Shown in pieces: positions 22,331 through 35,600 of a stretch of DNA of 64,000 nt. The position numbers and the translations under genes are program-made. The stretch is from Ianthella basta (Eukaryota; Porifera; Demospongiae; Verongiida; Ianthellidae), in assembly GCA_964019415.1 (NCBI GenBank), contig OZ025887.1, positions 3,171,958-3,235,957 on the forward strand, in the 5' to 3' direction. The notes under the pieces were generated by a model. That model was not told the origin of the DNA and searched no databases. It worked only from the letters and a program-made list of their open reading frames with translations. Position 1 is the stretch's first letter. Each line of letters starts with the position of its first letter.

Positions 22331-23666
22331 CCTTGGTAGCTATTTTTGCTAAAATTATTGCGGTATAACTGCATACCTACTATTTTGTGCAAAATGAATT
22401 GCTGACATGCAAATCACTGTTACTTGCATATAATATATGGAAGATTACAACTACTAAGGCTAGGACTGATGTTGATTTACACTTCGTAGCTTCATTTGTG
22501 TACACAGTGGACAAGGTTCGCGCGCGACATGACATGTCGACATCTGTTATTAGCGTGATGCCACAAAAATGGCTGTCGTGCGCAAAGATAATTAAATTGC
22601 TTAGAATGGTACAAAGAAGCGTTACTTAGACATTTGAGAGGCGAACGAATCATAGCAAAATCTGTAACATACCTGATCTGTGATATTAACATGGGAATAC
22701 CGTGTAACTAGCCGGTATTTCGGTATCCGGTTTATAAGATGCAAATAGCTAGCTAGCTATAGCTAGCTACTTGCAAATATACAATACCTTCAGTGGCTTC
22801 ACAGTAATGAAACAATACCTGTAACCACGGTATAACTACATACTGGTATACCGCCCACCCTTAAATTACTGTGTACTATTACATGATGCGCTATTATGCA
22901 GTGTTTGTATAATAGCCACATGTATTTCACACAAATAATATGTTTATATAGCATGTAGCTAAGGCATGCTTGTAAGAATATAATGTGCCTACAACAAAAT
23001 AGTGATGGTCAGACAAGTAACTCACATGATTGTATGCAAGCATACATTCAGTGTCAGAGGTTAATTGTAAGCAAGAGCCTGATGACTGCAAACTTCACAA
23101 CTCATGTCCTTGAACAATCTCGTTTTCACCTTTGCATGTGTTGCTGACCTTCCTCTGGAAGCTCAGTTTCCTCAACTCTAGTGATATCACTAAACCTTTC
23201 CATGGTGTGAGCTTTGAAAGTCATTGATTCTGAGAAAATCAAGTAACTAGCTGACTTAAAACGAAAGAGCTTAATTTGTGCCTGAGTCGAAAGAATGCAA
23301 GACACTAGCTAACCCGAAAGTTTCCAGTTAACAACAGACATGAGCATGAGGGCATGAGCACTTCAAATACTCACAACTAGCTATCCCTGTCTTTGCTGTT
23401 GCAACTGAATCTCCAACTGGTGTCAACATCACTTGCCGATGCTGACACCAGTCAGGAGATGCACCTTCCCTTCTAGCTAAATTAATGTTTTGCTGATCAT
23501 TGCTGAAACCAATGATGTCCAAAATCATATCTTCATTCGAGTTTTTGCACTGATTCATACAAGACTTGCAAGACACTAGTCTCATGCCCAGACCCAAGTG
23601 CGTCCCGCCGGCGGTGCATGCGAGGCTGGGCGAGCGTAGTACTGTACTACTGTAGTATCTATGGTA

Positions 23667-23722
23667 CTAGTCTGGCTAGCTAGACCGTACGCCTATTGGG
23701 ACGGTCTAGCTAGCCAGACTAG
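23667..23722. mobile_element. 56-bp perfect-arm palindrome
   Basis: CTAGTCTGGCTAGCTAGACCGT and its exact reverse complement flank a 12-base loop, about 95 bp upstream of the MAPEG-like copy 2 start. Related to the hairpins near 13455 and 15074. Confidence 0.8.
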
Positions 23723-23815
23723 CAAGTCACGTGCCGATGTTGTAGGATTGCGTCATACCATCCACATCCTCCCCTCGAAGCTTCGTTGATCAAGCAATCG
23801 CGTGCTGTTGTAGAG

Positions 23816-24427
23816 ATGTCCTCTCCGAAAAAAGAATCTCCGAAGGTGCCACCACCTAATAAGATGGTAGGAGTGGTGCTGTCTGTTCTTGGTTTGATAA
23901 CAGCTTCCGTCACTCTCTACCTGGGTTATCACGAAGGAAAATTTATTCCTGTTCCGGCTAGCCTAGACGTGGCCACGAAGTTGGGCTACACTGTCAAGTG
24001 GCTGCTGCTGCCTTCTTTCAGCGTGATGATAGCCTTGTTCAATGTGTCGAGGTCGAGGGAAAAGACAAATGCCTGGCACCTGAGTGGCAGGGAGCACTTG
24101 GTGGAATTGTCGAAGAACATCTGTGCCAATACTGTGGAGCAGTTCTGCGTGTTCTCTGGCAGTCTACTGGCTCTGGGAGTGTCTGTGCAGACACCGGAAC
24201 AGATGAGATTCATTCCATTGACTGCTTTCCTGTTTTTCATTGGCCGCATCTTGTTCATGGTTGGCTACACCATCAAACCTGATTACCGTGGCTTTGGCAT
24301 GAGTATAAATTTTGCTGTTGGTTTCTTCACCTTTGGAACTAATGCATACCTCATGTACAAGTATGGCCTGCTTGGGGGCCTGGAAGACAAGACTGACACT
24401 CTGACCGATAGCTTCAAGAGACCGTGA
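23816..24427 (+). CDS. MAPEG-like four-helix membrane protein, copy 2
   Basis: A single-exon frame of 203 residues, a tandem paralogue of the gene at 20810-21376. The core is nearly the same (LSGREHLVELSKNICANTVE, QTPEQMRFIP, GRILFMVGYTIKP), while the ends differ: a charged MSSPKKESPK start and a 15-residue longer C-terminal tail (GLEDKTDTLTDSF). I chose ATG 23816 because the frame upstream has no ATG. Four hydrophobic segments are placed as in copy 1. Being intronless, the copies could have arisen by local duplication of an already intronless gene. Confidence 0.75.
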   Translation: MSSPKKESPKVPPPNKMVGVVLSVLGLITASVTLYLGYHEGKFIPVPASLDVATKLGYTVKWLLLPSFSVMIALFNVSRSREKTNAWHLSGREHLVELSKNICANTVEQFCVFSGSLLALGVSVQTPEQMRFIPLTAFLFFIGRILFMVGYTIKPDYRGFGMSINFAVGFFTFGTNAYLMYKYGLLGGLEDKTDTLTDSFKRP

Positions 24428-25008
24428 CATGAACGTGTGTGAAGACTAGCTTGTTTGCTCTTAGCTAAAACACCAAGTACGATGTGTAGCCAACTGTCTG
24501 TAGGCGTCCATTCATCTGTTTGCCATAGATCCTCTGTGGGTTGCCATGGAGAGTGTACACTTGAGTTCATCAGTGTAGGCAGTTACATGATCCAAATGCT
24601 TTCCAAACATCACTTGTGTTGCATCGACACCAGACAAAGCTTGCGCTGCTTGGACTGCAATCTTCTGCATGTTTACACTAATACTGCTTCATTGTATAAG
24701 CACGCCATGCATTTGTGGTTTGGGTCACTGGTAGTCTGTGCTAATGGGGATGGTGCCTGCATAAGAGCTGTGCTGGCATGCCGTGTCACTCCGGGTCCTC
24801 TCTCCTCCCGGCACACCATGCACCGCCTGGCGTGATCATCGTGCTGGACCCCGTAGTGTGTCTACCTATAAACACACGGGATGTATATATATATGCGGCA
24901 CATCATGTGTGGGAACAGGAAATTCATCAATGACACGTGACAGCAGTGCTTCCTGCACAGTACGAGGTGAACTGTGGTGACCGAGTTTCATTGTGACAGT
25001 CTCTCTCG
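24428..25008. other. Intergenic stretch before the RIN gene
   Basis: No gene is seen. There is a TATATATATA run near 24885-24894 that could form part of a core promoter for the RIN gene starting at 25009. Confidence 0.3.
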
Positions 25009-28000
25009 ATGGCGGGGTCTAACCAGCATGTGAGCGCCTCCGCTGGTCTACTAACGTTACTGCCAGTACAGTGGTGGACGAGACCACCGCTTTGCGCCCC
25101 GGTAGTGCGTTGTACTTGACCGAGTCTCGCCTTCTCTTTCCTGAATGCTTCAGGTGGTGCGGATATTTGCCGAAAACCTAAGACAAGTCCAGACCCTGTA
25201 CGAGACCTGCCCCATCTACGCACAGTAAGTTCACTCTGTCATCCCCGGACACCCTGACAGGCAGTCTGGCCTGTACTGTATATGGTTACTAGCCAGTTTT
25301 GTCCGCAATGGCCACGACATGGGGTATCATTGCTGCTATGGCATTATGACGGTCGGAATCTGTTGCAAGCGCTAAATAGCTTTGAGTGCCTTGGGCTGAA
25401 CGTGTATGTCCCTAATGCTGGAGTCACTAGATGTGTGTGTATGTGTGAGAGAGAGAGAGAGAGCCGACCACCCAGCCACAGCCAGTAGCTCATTGTAACT
25501 GGTTATTGACACAAGGACAGGAGGGTATGTGAAAGGCGTAGTTGGTCAATAGCTAACTGCCTTTCAGTTTCACCTGAACAGGTAAGGGTAGATGTGGGGT
25601 CTGGACTGGTATGGACACGGCCAGTTTGCTCAGCTAGAGTGCAATATTGCTACAAAGCTGAACCCTGGAATCAAGGTAGCAAATTCTGTGGAGGCCCAAT
25701 TCTGCGAGATCAGAGCTGAATTAGCTGGCCTGTTCTTATAGTTACGTGGGTCGTTAGTAGTTGTTTCACAGCCTGCAGCTTGGGGGAGCATAGTAAACTA
25801 TAAGTGGACCATCTGCAAACAAGGGAGTGTGCTGTCACAGTATGTTAGGTATCTCTTCCATGTGTTGCCCACATAGGATTGTGCACACCTCCTTGAGTAC
25901 ATGTGTCTGTGTCTGTTAGCAGGCTACTCCCATCACAGCATACCATGTGTGCGGTGCAGTAGTTGTGGCGTGTTGCTTATGTGATTGTGAGCACATGAAA
26001 CCTTGTTGAGTGTGACATAAGCAGTCAAGGGCTGCCCATCCCCCCTCACCCTGCAGGCCAAATGCAGTAAGAAAGCAAGCTGAAGAGGTGGTCATCACAG
26101 GGTCCATTGTGAGTCCTACATGGCTGGGGTGGGTAGGCTGTCTCTGGTACACAGTCGTGTGTCTACCACTGAGGCAGTCTAGTGGCTTAGTGCATTTCAG
26201 AGTTTAGAGGTGAAGTTCGTCTGTTTTCACTTGCACCAATAACAAAGGTGCTTGTACAAGCATGTGCCTTACATATGTAAACGCTAATTATGTTACTTAC
26301 ACTTCCTCCTACTTCAGTTTTGCCGGGAGAATGCTGAGACAGTTCTAAAGGCTTGTGAACGCTACTGGCACTTTTCCTACTTGCAGCGCCATCAAGGTAA
26401 CCCAAGAGTGTAATGTTGCACACATTTCAGCACTAACTGGTAGTGGTGCTGTGTACACAAGTCTCAGTTGCTGTTCTGTGGCATATAGTGCCATTGCACC
26501 GTGCTTTGTTTCTTCCTGTGCAGCCAATGAGTTTCTGATACGGGAGGTCCCAGGGGTAGGTTTAGTGACTGGTGCTACAGACCTTCCTCCCCCTGGACAC
26601 AGCTGGTAGTCACATCCTTCTTCCCTTCCCTTGTGTTTCCTCTCAGTCCTTCATTGTACGTAGGGCTAGCAAGATGGACAGCTATGCCTTGTCCATTCGA
26701 CTGCCACCCCATTGTGCTGACCCAGTGACACACTACCTGATCGTAAAGGAACCCAGAGGTTAGTGACCATGTCCAGTGTACTGTGTGTGGCCTTCATCTT
26801 GGCATTGCCCAACTCTGTATGCTGCTTGCGGTCCTGTCCTGCAGGCTATGTGGTCCAAGGGTCTAAGCTTCCTTTCCCCACATTGTATGCACTCTTGGGT
26901 CACTTCTGCTTCAAGCAGAGGTAGGTGACGGTCAGGCCACTCAGCAGCTAGTGTGTTGATGTAGTAGCTTGTGTTCACCATCTCCCCCCTCCCCTCCCCC
27001 TCCCCCTCCCCCTCCCCTCCCCCCTTCATGCTTCACATGTCCTCACAGTGGAGGAATGCCCTGTCTGCTGAGACCGCCCAATGTTCCTATCGCTAAATCA
27101 TCCCTGGACCCAACCAGGGCCGGATATGCCAGTGAGTGCCTGCAGGCTTTACATTCCATTGGCCGTGGTGTTGAGTTACAGTGTGACCGAGTACCTGAGT
27201 GTTGTGCACCTCACTCTCCTGCACAGCTCTGGAGGAGGCAGGGATGTATGATTCACAGAAGAGGTAGATCGCTGCATTCTCCCTTGGGGGCAGGCTCTGA
27301 TGACTGCTACACATACATACAATATATTTGTACACTGACCACCACTATAGTGTACAGTGCAGTGGGCGGCCAGGTGTTCACATACCCACCATTGTCACTG
27401 TTGCATTTTGCTTTGGTGGATGTAGACGCATTGATGGGAGGGCTGTCTCAAAGATGATCCGATCACAGAAGCCACTGGCAGGGGATGAATCGCCTCCACC
27501 GCTCCCCCCTCCTAGGCATGCTAAAGGAAGCCGGTTAGGGGGTGTGTGGGGGTAGGGTATGGACAGTATAGTTTACTTGCATCAGTTGGAGTGTGTTCAT
27601 CACCTGTGAGATTGGGATAGGTATGAATGCACGTATGTTAATGTTAACCAGTTTAGAGAGTATACTGCAAGTATGTGTGCATGTGTGTGTTGTACTATGC
27701 GTGTGTGGTGACTGCACCCTAATGGTATGGGGTGGAGAGATAATGTCCTCACTGATCACCACTTTCAGTTTGTGTCAAGTAATGTGTGCAGTGCTCATGT
27801 GTTGTGTGGCTGAGCATTACTCAGTGTTGGCAAGTGTCTTCCATCCTACTCTATCCAGGAATGGTGCTTGCTCGCGCTCTCGGACTACATATGAAGACAT
27901 CTCTATCACTGCTGCTGATGAGTCAGGCAGACAGGAGAGAGGTGTGGCCCCTGGGTCAGTGCGCTACGTCCAGCGCCTCTCCAGTGTGTATGGCCAGCTG

Positions 28001-31000
28001 GACCAACTGGCTCAGCAGGTGGCTGAAATGATCAACAACGACGAATCGCCCCATGATGAGGCAATGGAGATTGAGGACTTTGAGGTGGAGGTCAGTGCAA
28101 GTGATGACAGTGGAGATGAGTATGACAACCATAAGGAACACACCAGTCTGCCCACAAGGCAGGAGAGTAGCGGGGAGCTTGAAGCCAGAAGGATGGCAAC
28201 TGCCAAAGAGCCTCCTGTTGTCCCAGGGTACAGCCCAGATAGCCCTTCACTCCAGCCCCAGGGGCGTGCACGCAAGACCTACCATGCGTTACCCAGTAGA
28301 CCTACTTCTATTGGTTCACACCACTCTCCTGTCCCACCACGGTCACCAATGCAGTCTCCTGAGCCAAACCCTCCCCCACTCCCACCCCGCCTCAGCAAGT
28401 CCTTCCATGACAACAGGGACCTACCACCCAAGCGTACCTCCTCTCCATCTCTGGACCACTCCTCACTATCCCCCCTTCCGCCACGCCCCCCTAAACCGTA
28501 CCGTATGTACAAGCAGCCCCATGTGGACCTCTCATCCTCACCAAGGGAGCGGGCTCCCAGTGTAGAGAACCGCCAAAGTATGTCAGAGTCCGCTCTGCAG
28601 GAGTGGACAAGGACAGGGTCCACAGGAGAGCTCCCCAGGAAGGCAGACCTGCAGAGCGCGGCCTCCTCAGCGTCTTCCCTTACCTCCTCCATACCAGTGT
28701 CCACAGTGGACCCACTAGTGACATCATCATCCAGTGGGCATAAAACAACAGAGTGAGTAGTTGCGCACTACAAGCGTACGTACGTACGTACACTGTTGCT
28801 GGTAGTGGTCACCTTGTGCAGGTACAGGGGGTAGGTGCAGGTATGAATGAGTGTCACGCTGTGGTGCATGTTACTACAGCACTCTGTACATTTGGTCGAT
28901 GCTGGTGCTCCCTACCATGCTGTGCTGATCGTACTGCATACAAGTATAACATTCGTTCTCTAATGACGTGCCACCACCAATTGATTTGGTACATAACTAC
29001 ATATTCATGTGAATGGCATTTACAAAGCATTGCCCTCTCATTTGCCCTAACTCCTACTGCGTGCACCTCATGGGGTCAATCTACCTTTGTTCCTGTTCAA
29101 TAGCTTCCTATTTTAAGATTAGTGGTGGGCAAGTTTTGTTTTATGTATGACATCCATATTGGTGGAGTTACACACATACGTAGCTGAGCCCAGCAGGAAG
29201 ACACCCAAGTAGCTGTATGTTGCTGCACACTACCTGCCTACACAGTCCAATGTGCAGTACAGTATACTGCAGTGTTTGCAATACTTGTCAACAATGATAG
29301 TACATATGTACTAGTCTATACTGGTGCAGTCAGTAAGAGAGCAGTTTGTTTTGTCATTGTTGTCGTGCTGGTGACAGGTAGGTCTTATTAGATCCGTGTA
29401 ATATGTGTGTGTCCTTGATGGAGCCCTTTGTCAGGGAACTCATTAGGACTTCATCAGAACTCTTGCTGATAGATTTAGTTGTTTGCGCTTCAATACCTAC
29501 TCCCACAGTAGTTGTACATAATTTGTGGTTGGGGGCAGGAGTCATGTCATTACATGCCCAGACTGTAACAAGAGCACCACAATGGGATTGGGAGTTCAAA
29601 GCAGTACCAGTATATGGTACCACATTTGTGCAGGTCTGAGCCCGAGGGTGACAGCATCATGAGCGACTCGGGGGTGCATGCAGCAAAGCAGCAAGGAAGC
29701 AAGGGCAGGGGATATGTCAAGCAAAAGAAGGCTCGGAAGAAGCTGAAATGTGAGAATTGACATTGTTACTAAGCTATGTACATCTCGCATACAGTGTCAT
29801 TGTACTGGCACTGTTAGTCTATGTCTCCACTCCTACCTATATACTCTCCCTCCAGTGCGCTTCCATGTGAAGACCCCAGCTGAGAAGATAGCTGAACTAA
29901 TTCATGACTTGTCACAATCGGACTCTGGCCAGTTTGCGCAGGTGCTGTCCGGTTTCTGCAATCGTGCCAAGCATTCACATGCCAATTACCAGATGCTGCT
30001 ACAAGAGACCAGGCAGTGCATGGACCAGCTGCGGAAGGTACTGCTGAAGGAGCATGCAGCAGAGCTGGACAAGAGGGGGCGCAAGGTGAGCCAACTCGCA
30101 CCACGTCTAGGCTGCTGAAGAGCCCTCGTCTACTGTAACTGCCCACCACTCCTGCTTTGCCCTGGTGTCTGCATTAGCGGTGCAAGCTGTTTGATGAAGT
30201 GTTAGAGCGGACCCTGCAAGATGTGGTGATTGGACCTTTGTATGAGCGCATCATGGCTGTCATGGAGGAGCACTTTGAGAAGTAAGTGCCTATACTCACT
30301 GCAGTGTTGTGCTCCACTGCACCACTGTCCACATGGTGCTAACATACGTAGGTGGTGAAACATGTGCACGTGTACAGAACTTTCAACAAAGCATGCAGTT
30401 TAGCTTGTTTTGAGCACTTCTTAGCTCTTGTAACTTCTCAGCTTGGGCCTATTCACTGCACACAATGAATAGGGTTATTCTGTCATATCCCTGTGGTTGG
30501 GGAATGGGAAAGGGAGGTGTGGGAAGTTATAGCTCCACTTTCAATCCTGGATAAGCACCATAAGAGGTCTTTGTTGACACACTGTGTATGCTCCGTGTTG
30601 TGTGGAGTGTCATGACATATGTACCTAAGAGTGCAACCCTGTCATCTTCTGTGTACCTGGATGTGCTGCAGCTCAAAAGATTTGCAAATCCTGCAAACCA
30701 ACATTGCCCATGGCAAATTGCTGGACCAAGGAGAGCTGGGTATCCGTGACAACATTGTGGTTCCTGACGGTGCATCCATGGCAGCTATTGCTGAGACACT
30801 CAAACGGATGGAGCAGACAACCTCTGCCATGGTGAAGCTGGAGCTGCTGCTGGAGGCCGTCAAACTCACCTATGACAATGTGAGTCATTCCTTAGACCAA
30901 GGCAGTAATGAACATTGTATGTATACACACTGTACACCGTGGAGCGTGGTTGTGCTAGCATGCCAGAGAAGAGCAACTTGTCAATTCGTTATCCTGTGCC

Positions 31001-34000
31001 TGCATACGTATGTACAATACTGAAATATACCGTAATTGCTGACAATTTCATTGTGTAGAAATTTTCATGGTTGCTGTCAGCCATGAAAATTATACACACG
31101 AAAATTTATGTACAAAGAATATAGTAGCAACAAATAATTGTAACTTGCATCTAATAGTATAATGTCCAATAATGATGGTCTGCATCTGAATGCAGCACTT
31201 GTGTTGGCAGGAGCCAGAAGAGATGGCTGTACTGAGGTGCCTACAGCAGAAAGAAGGTCTTCCAGATCTACGTGGCTCAATAGTGTCTGCTGTACTACGT
31301 ACCTTCGTGGTCCTTGCCACAGCTAACATGTTGGCCTGCACTGCATGGAGCGCAAACAGGAGCGCAGACCTTATCAGCACTAGCCCTAAGATCCGAGCAC
31401 AAGTAGGTAAATGCTCTGCTTGTGTCACAGCACGGCTGCAACAGTGCACTTCTTTTCCAGGGAGCTGAATCAACAGGGTCAGTGAGACTACTGTGCGTTT
31501 AATCAGGATGCCCTACGTTGGAGAATGAGGAAGAGCTAGAATGTCTTCAATTGGAAAGCTGGTGCACTGTATTCTGCTATGCCTTAATAATCCTACTATA
31601 ATTTACGGGATCTAGAATTTGGATGTATGTTTGTTCAGCCATAAAATCGCCGCCTTGCCGGGAATGGGCTCGAGACGCTCCGTGCCTGTTGATGAACTCG
31701 GGGGACATGTTCTTAGCGGGGTGCCGTTCGCCTAGCTGCCTTGCGGCCGAAAAGGGAGACGTCCTTCGTCAAATCTCCGCGGGCCGACACGCCATTTTTA
31801 ACATTATCGACCGGCCCTTCCACTACCGGCCATTGGCGTACTTGATACGAGCCAAGCCAGTTAAGGGAGTGGGAGGACATGAGCTTAGAGAGGTGTCGTT
31901 CACCTAGCTGCTCTGCAGCCGAAGAAAGCGCTTCCTTTTTTCCGGCGGGCCGAGACGCCATTTTTAATTATTGGTTTCTGGGACTTCCGGTTACGGAAAA
32001 TCTTATTCGTTGTCGCCAAACGTTCGAATTAAACACTACCGTCGTTATAGCAGCTAGTCTCCGTTGCTACCTGTGCAGATAGTTCAAAACTGGCAAGGTA
32101 CCGACTCACTGGCTTGCGATAAGCTGGAACCTGCCCGTAGGGCGGGCATTCAGCTCGTGTACACAAATATGTATAACTTTGTGGGGTTTAAATTTTGTGG
32201 GTAGCCCAGATCACAAAATTTTTGCCACATGAAAATTTCAACAATTACAGTAGTCCACTTGTCACATACAGCTTGCAAATGTTTGGATATAGGAAGCAGC
32301 AGGTGTTCACAGAGTGTAGTACAATCTATGGAGTGTCCTCGAACGAGGCAGTGTGTTTTACAGTGCAAGTATAGTCCATACTGTACAAGCATACAGACAG
32401 CACTGTGTGCAGTATGGTGAACAATGACAGTTTGACCACCTGAGGAGTGTGACCCGAGTTAATGTGCATATGGTGGTGACAGTACAGAAGATAAGAGAGA
32501 TACCACAAGACATTACTTCAGTAACCTCTGTGCCTATAACTCAGCTGTCTCAGCCTGTTGTAGCAATAGGACTGGAATTAACGCTGATGTACATGTCTGG
32601 TGCCAGTGCAGAGTGCAGTAGCATGTGTTGACCATTCGCCATTGCATGTGAAATGCTAAGTTTGTGATTATGTTGCTCTTTGCATTACATTAGGCAACCA
32701 CGACACCCAGCATTCCCTGTACTAACTGTGTTTAAGCATATTCCACTTAATTAGCACTACTTTAGCAAACTAGTGTATCTAATTGTGTGCATCCGGTTGT
32801 GTGCAGTGGTATGTGGGTATCACATCTGCTTGCTTGTCCTGAAGGTGCACGATGCTAGGGACCCTACTAGAGTCATGAAGAGCCTGGGAGCTGACGGTAA
32901 GTTGTCAATGGATCAAGTATTTGATATATTGTTTAAGGTGCAGTGAAGTGGTCGCAATGGTTGTGTTGGCTGCTGTGTGCATGCTGTCATGTCTTGTATC
33001 AAGATTGCCTAAGTGCCTTGCTGGACTCCCTGCGGTTTACACCCCCCCTTCCCTCCCCTGTCCCCCATCTTTAGACTTTCTCCCAATATTTGTCTGGGTC
33101 CTGTTGCAGTGTGAGTGTGGCAGAGCGGAGCTGGAGGCAGAGTTCATGTGGGGATTGGTCCACCCATCCCTTCTCAATGGGGAGGGTGGTTACTACCTCA
33201 CCACCCTAACCAGTGCTGTGCAGGTTGTGAAGCAGCTCAAGTTTGACAACATGGCCTTGGATGAGGGCAAACCGGAGAACAAGGTGCACCTGAGGGTATT
33301 GCATGGGGGTGTGGTGAGGGGATGGGGGTGGGGGGTGGGGGGTGCTTGTCCTCTGCAGTAGACATGTGTTTTACCCTTTTGTACTGTACTAGGCACTTGT
33401 TGGGTGTGCTAGGATGTGGTGCTTTAAACTAGTAGCTATTACCCTACAGCTATTGTACAGTAAAGGAAGGAACTGATTAGCGTGCCTAATGCTTTTGTGT
33501 GTTTTTCGATGGCTGGTCAGACACTATTGTACTGTCTAGCCCTTCCTCTTGCTTCACACAGGGTCTTGCTCCCATGTCAGAATGTATGGCCTTCCTAGAA
33601 GTATTTGTAGAACATCCTGTCATTGGCTCTCGCACCACTTCTGCCCTCATCCCAGTTCATTCCAACTTGGATGCTGCAAGTACATGTAAGTGCTAGAGCT
33701 CTCTTCCACTTCTCCTGCACTGCACTCTGGTGGCTGTGTGATACTTCCATCACGGCAACTACTAAGATGACTGCCCTTTGTGGGTGGTTGTATGTTACCT
33801 TATGTGTGTGCCTTGACTAGTGGTATTCATTGAGAGGTGCTAGCAAGTTCCCTGTGGGGATGGTTCCACGATGTGCTGGTGAGCACCTACACGCTCCAGT
33901 CTCATTCCCCCAACATAGCACAGTGTATGGCTCTCACACACGCCTTAATGCCATGCACACTTTACTTAGTACTTTGTAGGACTAGTCGAACATACATTAT

Positions 34001-34125
34001 ACTCCAATAGCACCCATGCAGCATGTGCTTTGTCATGTGCAAAGTATGTAGCCTCAGTTATTGGTGATGTGCTACCTTCTTCCCTTCCTATGTTCTATCA
34101 CTTGCCATTCACCTTTGAAGTGATG

Positions 34126-34181
<56 letters not shown>

Positions 34182-34580
34182 GTGTGCGTGTGTGTGTGTG
34201 TGTGCGCGCGCGCGCGTGTGTGTGTGTACACTTCAGAGGCACAAATGTATGTAGTTGCACATGCCATTCCACCTCCCTCATCATATGTTGTATCATGTTC
34301 ACAGGCCAGCTGCTTGTGTCGCGATACCAAGGGACACTCAACCTGAATCCTGATGAGTACCACTTGTATGCTGTAGAAGGCAATCAAGGTACTTACATAG
34401 GCTGTGCCCCCTCGCCCCAGTTGCCTTGTAACTCTCACATACTCCAACCATTGTAGAAACAGAGTTGCCACCGGATGCTTGCCCACAGCTTATTAGAGCA
34501 CATTGGCCCAGTCAGGAGGACGGGGTACGCCGCTACTTTGCCTTTCTGAGGAGAAGACAACAGTGACAGATCACCAATGA
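25009..34580 (+). CDS. RIN: RIN-family Rab5 guanine nucleotide exchange factor
   Basis: RIN proteins couple Ras and tyrosine-kinase signals to Rab5 activation on early endosomes. About fifteen exons are visible. A probable start exon is at 25009-25029. An SH2-like domain follows with an FIVRR core near 26650 (KMDSYALSIRLP, LYALLGHFCF). A long exon at about 27860-28754 carries an acidic stretch and SH3-type proline motifs (PPLPPRLSKS, PLPPRPPKPY). Helical-bundle exons lie near 29855-30085, 30178-30281 and 30672-30880 (ELIHDLSQSDSGQF, RTLQDVVIGPLYERI). The VPS9 domain (about 32840-33290) has DFLPIFVWVLLQC and HPSLLNGEGGYYLTT, keeping the family Asp and Tyr. An RA-like domain (YQGTLNLNPDEYHLYAVEG) ends near 34580. 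The join between the second and third exons is unresolved. Confidence 0.87.
31029..32255. repeat. Probable DNA-transposon-derived block in a RIN intron
   Basis: The left edge (TACCGTAATTGCTGACAATT, AAATTTTCATGG) is similar to the reverse complement of the right edge (TACTGTAATTGTTGAAATTT). Between them lies an imperfect tandem pair of about 105-bp blocks (about 31693-31803 and 31867-31969, offset about 172 bp), each ending ACGCCATTTTTAA. The terminal similarity is by eye and imperfect. Confidence 0.35.
34128..34228. repeat. (GT)n microsatellite in a RIN intron
   Basis: About 100 bp of GT units with a few GC-containing interruptions, near the last RIN exons. It produces spurious long Cys-Val and Thr-His frames on either strand. 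Confidence 0.95.
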
Positions 34581-35600
34581 GCCAATAGAAGTGGTTCCTG
34601 CATGCTTTCTGTATCTGCAGATTGTATTTTTAAACAGGCACTTACACCGTTCAATCACTCAACAGGCACCATGTACGTACGTATATACAAGAATATATTC
34701 TTTGTTTCTGTAAGTGTAGGAGTGTCTATGTGCGTGTGTGTGTGATGTGTGTTACTGTGTGCTGTTCGGTTACATTAATGTACTTCATTGTATGCTCTGA
34801 TGCTTATGATGTACCAGTATATAGGCTTGTGTACTACCTACCTAGTGGACACCATAGTTTGGCAGCTGTACAGTATACATTCGATGTAGCAAGACTGCAT
34901 GGCCTGAAGGGCAGATCGAGGTCTTCGCTAGAGGGGCTGTAGGTATTTTGGGTCTGCAGTCCTTGATAGTAGAAAGGTGCATTTTTTATACCCATATGAT
35001 TAGAGGAAGGTGGGTGGGGGGTGAACCCCCAGTGGGTGGGTGTCCCTTTGGATCAGTCAGGAGCGGCTACAGCCACGTACACCCTTTGCATGCACTGCGA
35101 TGATACCTGTTCATCTGAGTGAACTCCTAGCTGTGCATGTGTGGGTATTCACTCGTCTCCCAGTGTCTTTGTTACATAGCTTGGGGTGCTGTGGACCATG
35201 GAGGGTGGCTGCCCTGGCCCAAAGGCCGTGACCAGTAGTGCTGCAATGTGCGATGTGCTAAGCAGCTATGTATGGTAAATCCATCCTCTTTTAGGACTTA
35301 AGTAACAATGGTGAGAGATATCTAAGACTATATTGCTTGTGCACTTTGCCATTGCTGGTTGTTAGTTCTGTAGGTTGACACGAGCCCTAACTGACATTGC
35401 CATTCTTCACTGAACATAATGATTGACTCATTTAAGCTCAGCTGTCATCCCTCTACCAGTGAATGCAAGGCATGGTGCATGCATGGTTAATGAACTAGCA
35501 AGACTACTCTTTAGCTTGCATGTACATAATAAGTAGAGACACAGCAAAAATGAGTTCATGCAATTAAGGTTTGTGATGATTTTGTTCGCAGCTACTTCTG
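34581..35600. other. Convergent intergenic region between RIN and LSM1
   Basis: About 1 kb between two convergent genes, holding their 3' ends and GT-rich low-complexity sequence near 34730-34760. No gene is seen. Confidence 0.4.

Larger units (their letters stand above)
21377..23815. other. Intergenic stretch between the two MAPEG-like genes
   Basis: It holds a minus-strand LINE fragment (21950-22330) split by a MITE (22035-22092), a one-armed copy of the same MITE family at about 23577-23634, and a 56-bp palindrome at 23667-23722. A minus-strand open stretch at about 23390-23580 has protein-like composition (CKNSNEDMILDIIGF), but I cannot connect or identify it. Otherwise I see no gene. 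Confidence 0.5.

Noticed and set aside
28753..29103. 116-codon frame after the proline-rich RIN exon
   Set aside because: Intronic; the exon ends with a donor near 28754 and the frame has no similarity to RIN proteins.
34109..34486. Cys-Val and Thr-His frames over the GT repeat in the RIN intron
   Set aside because: Microsatellite artefact inside an intron.
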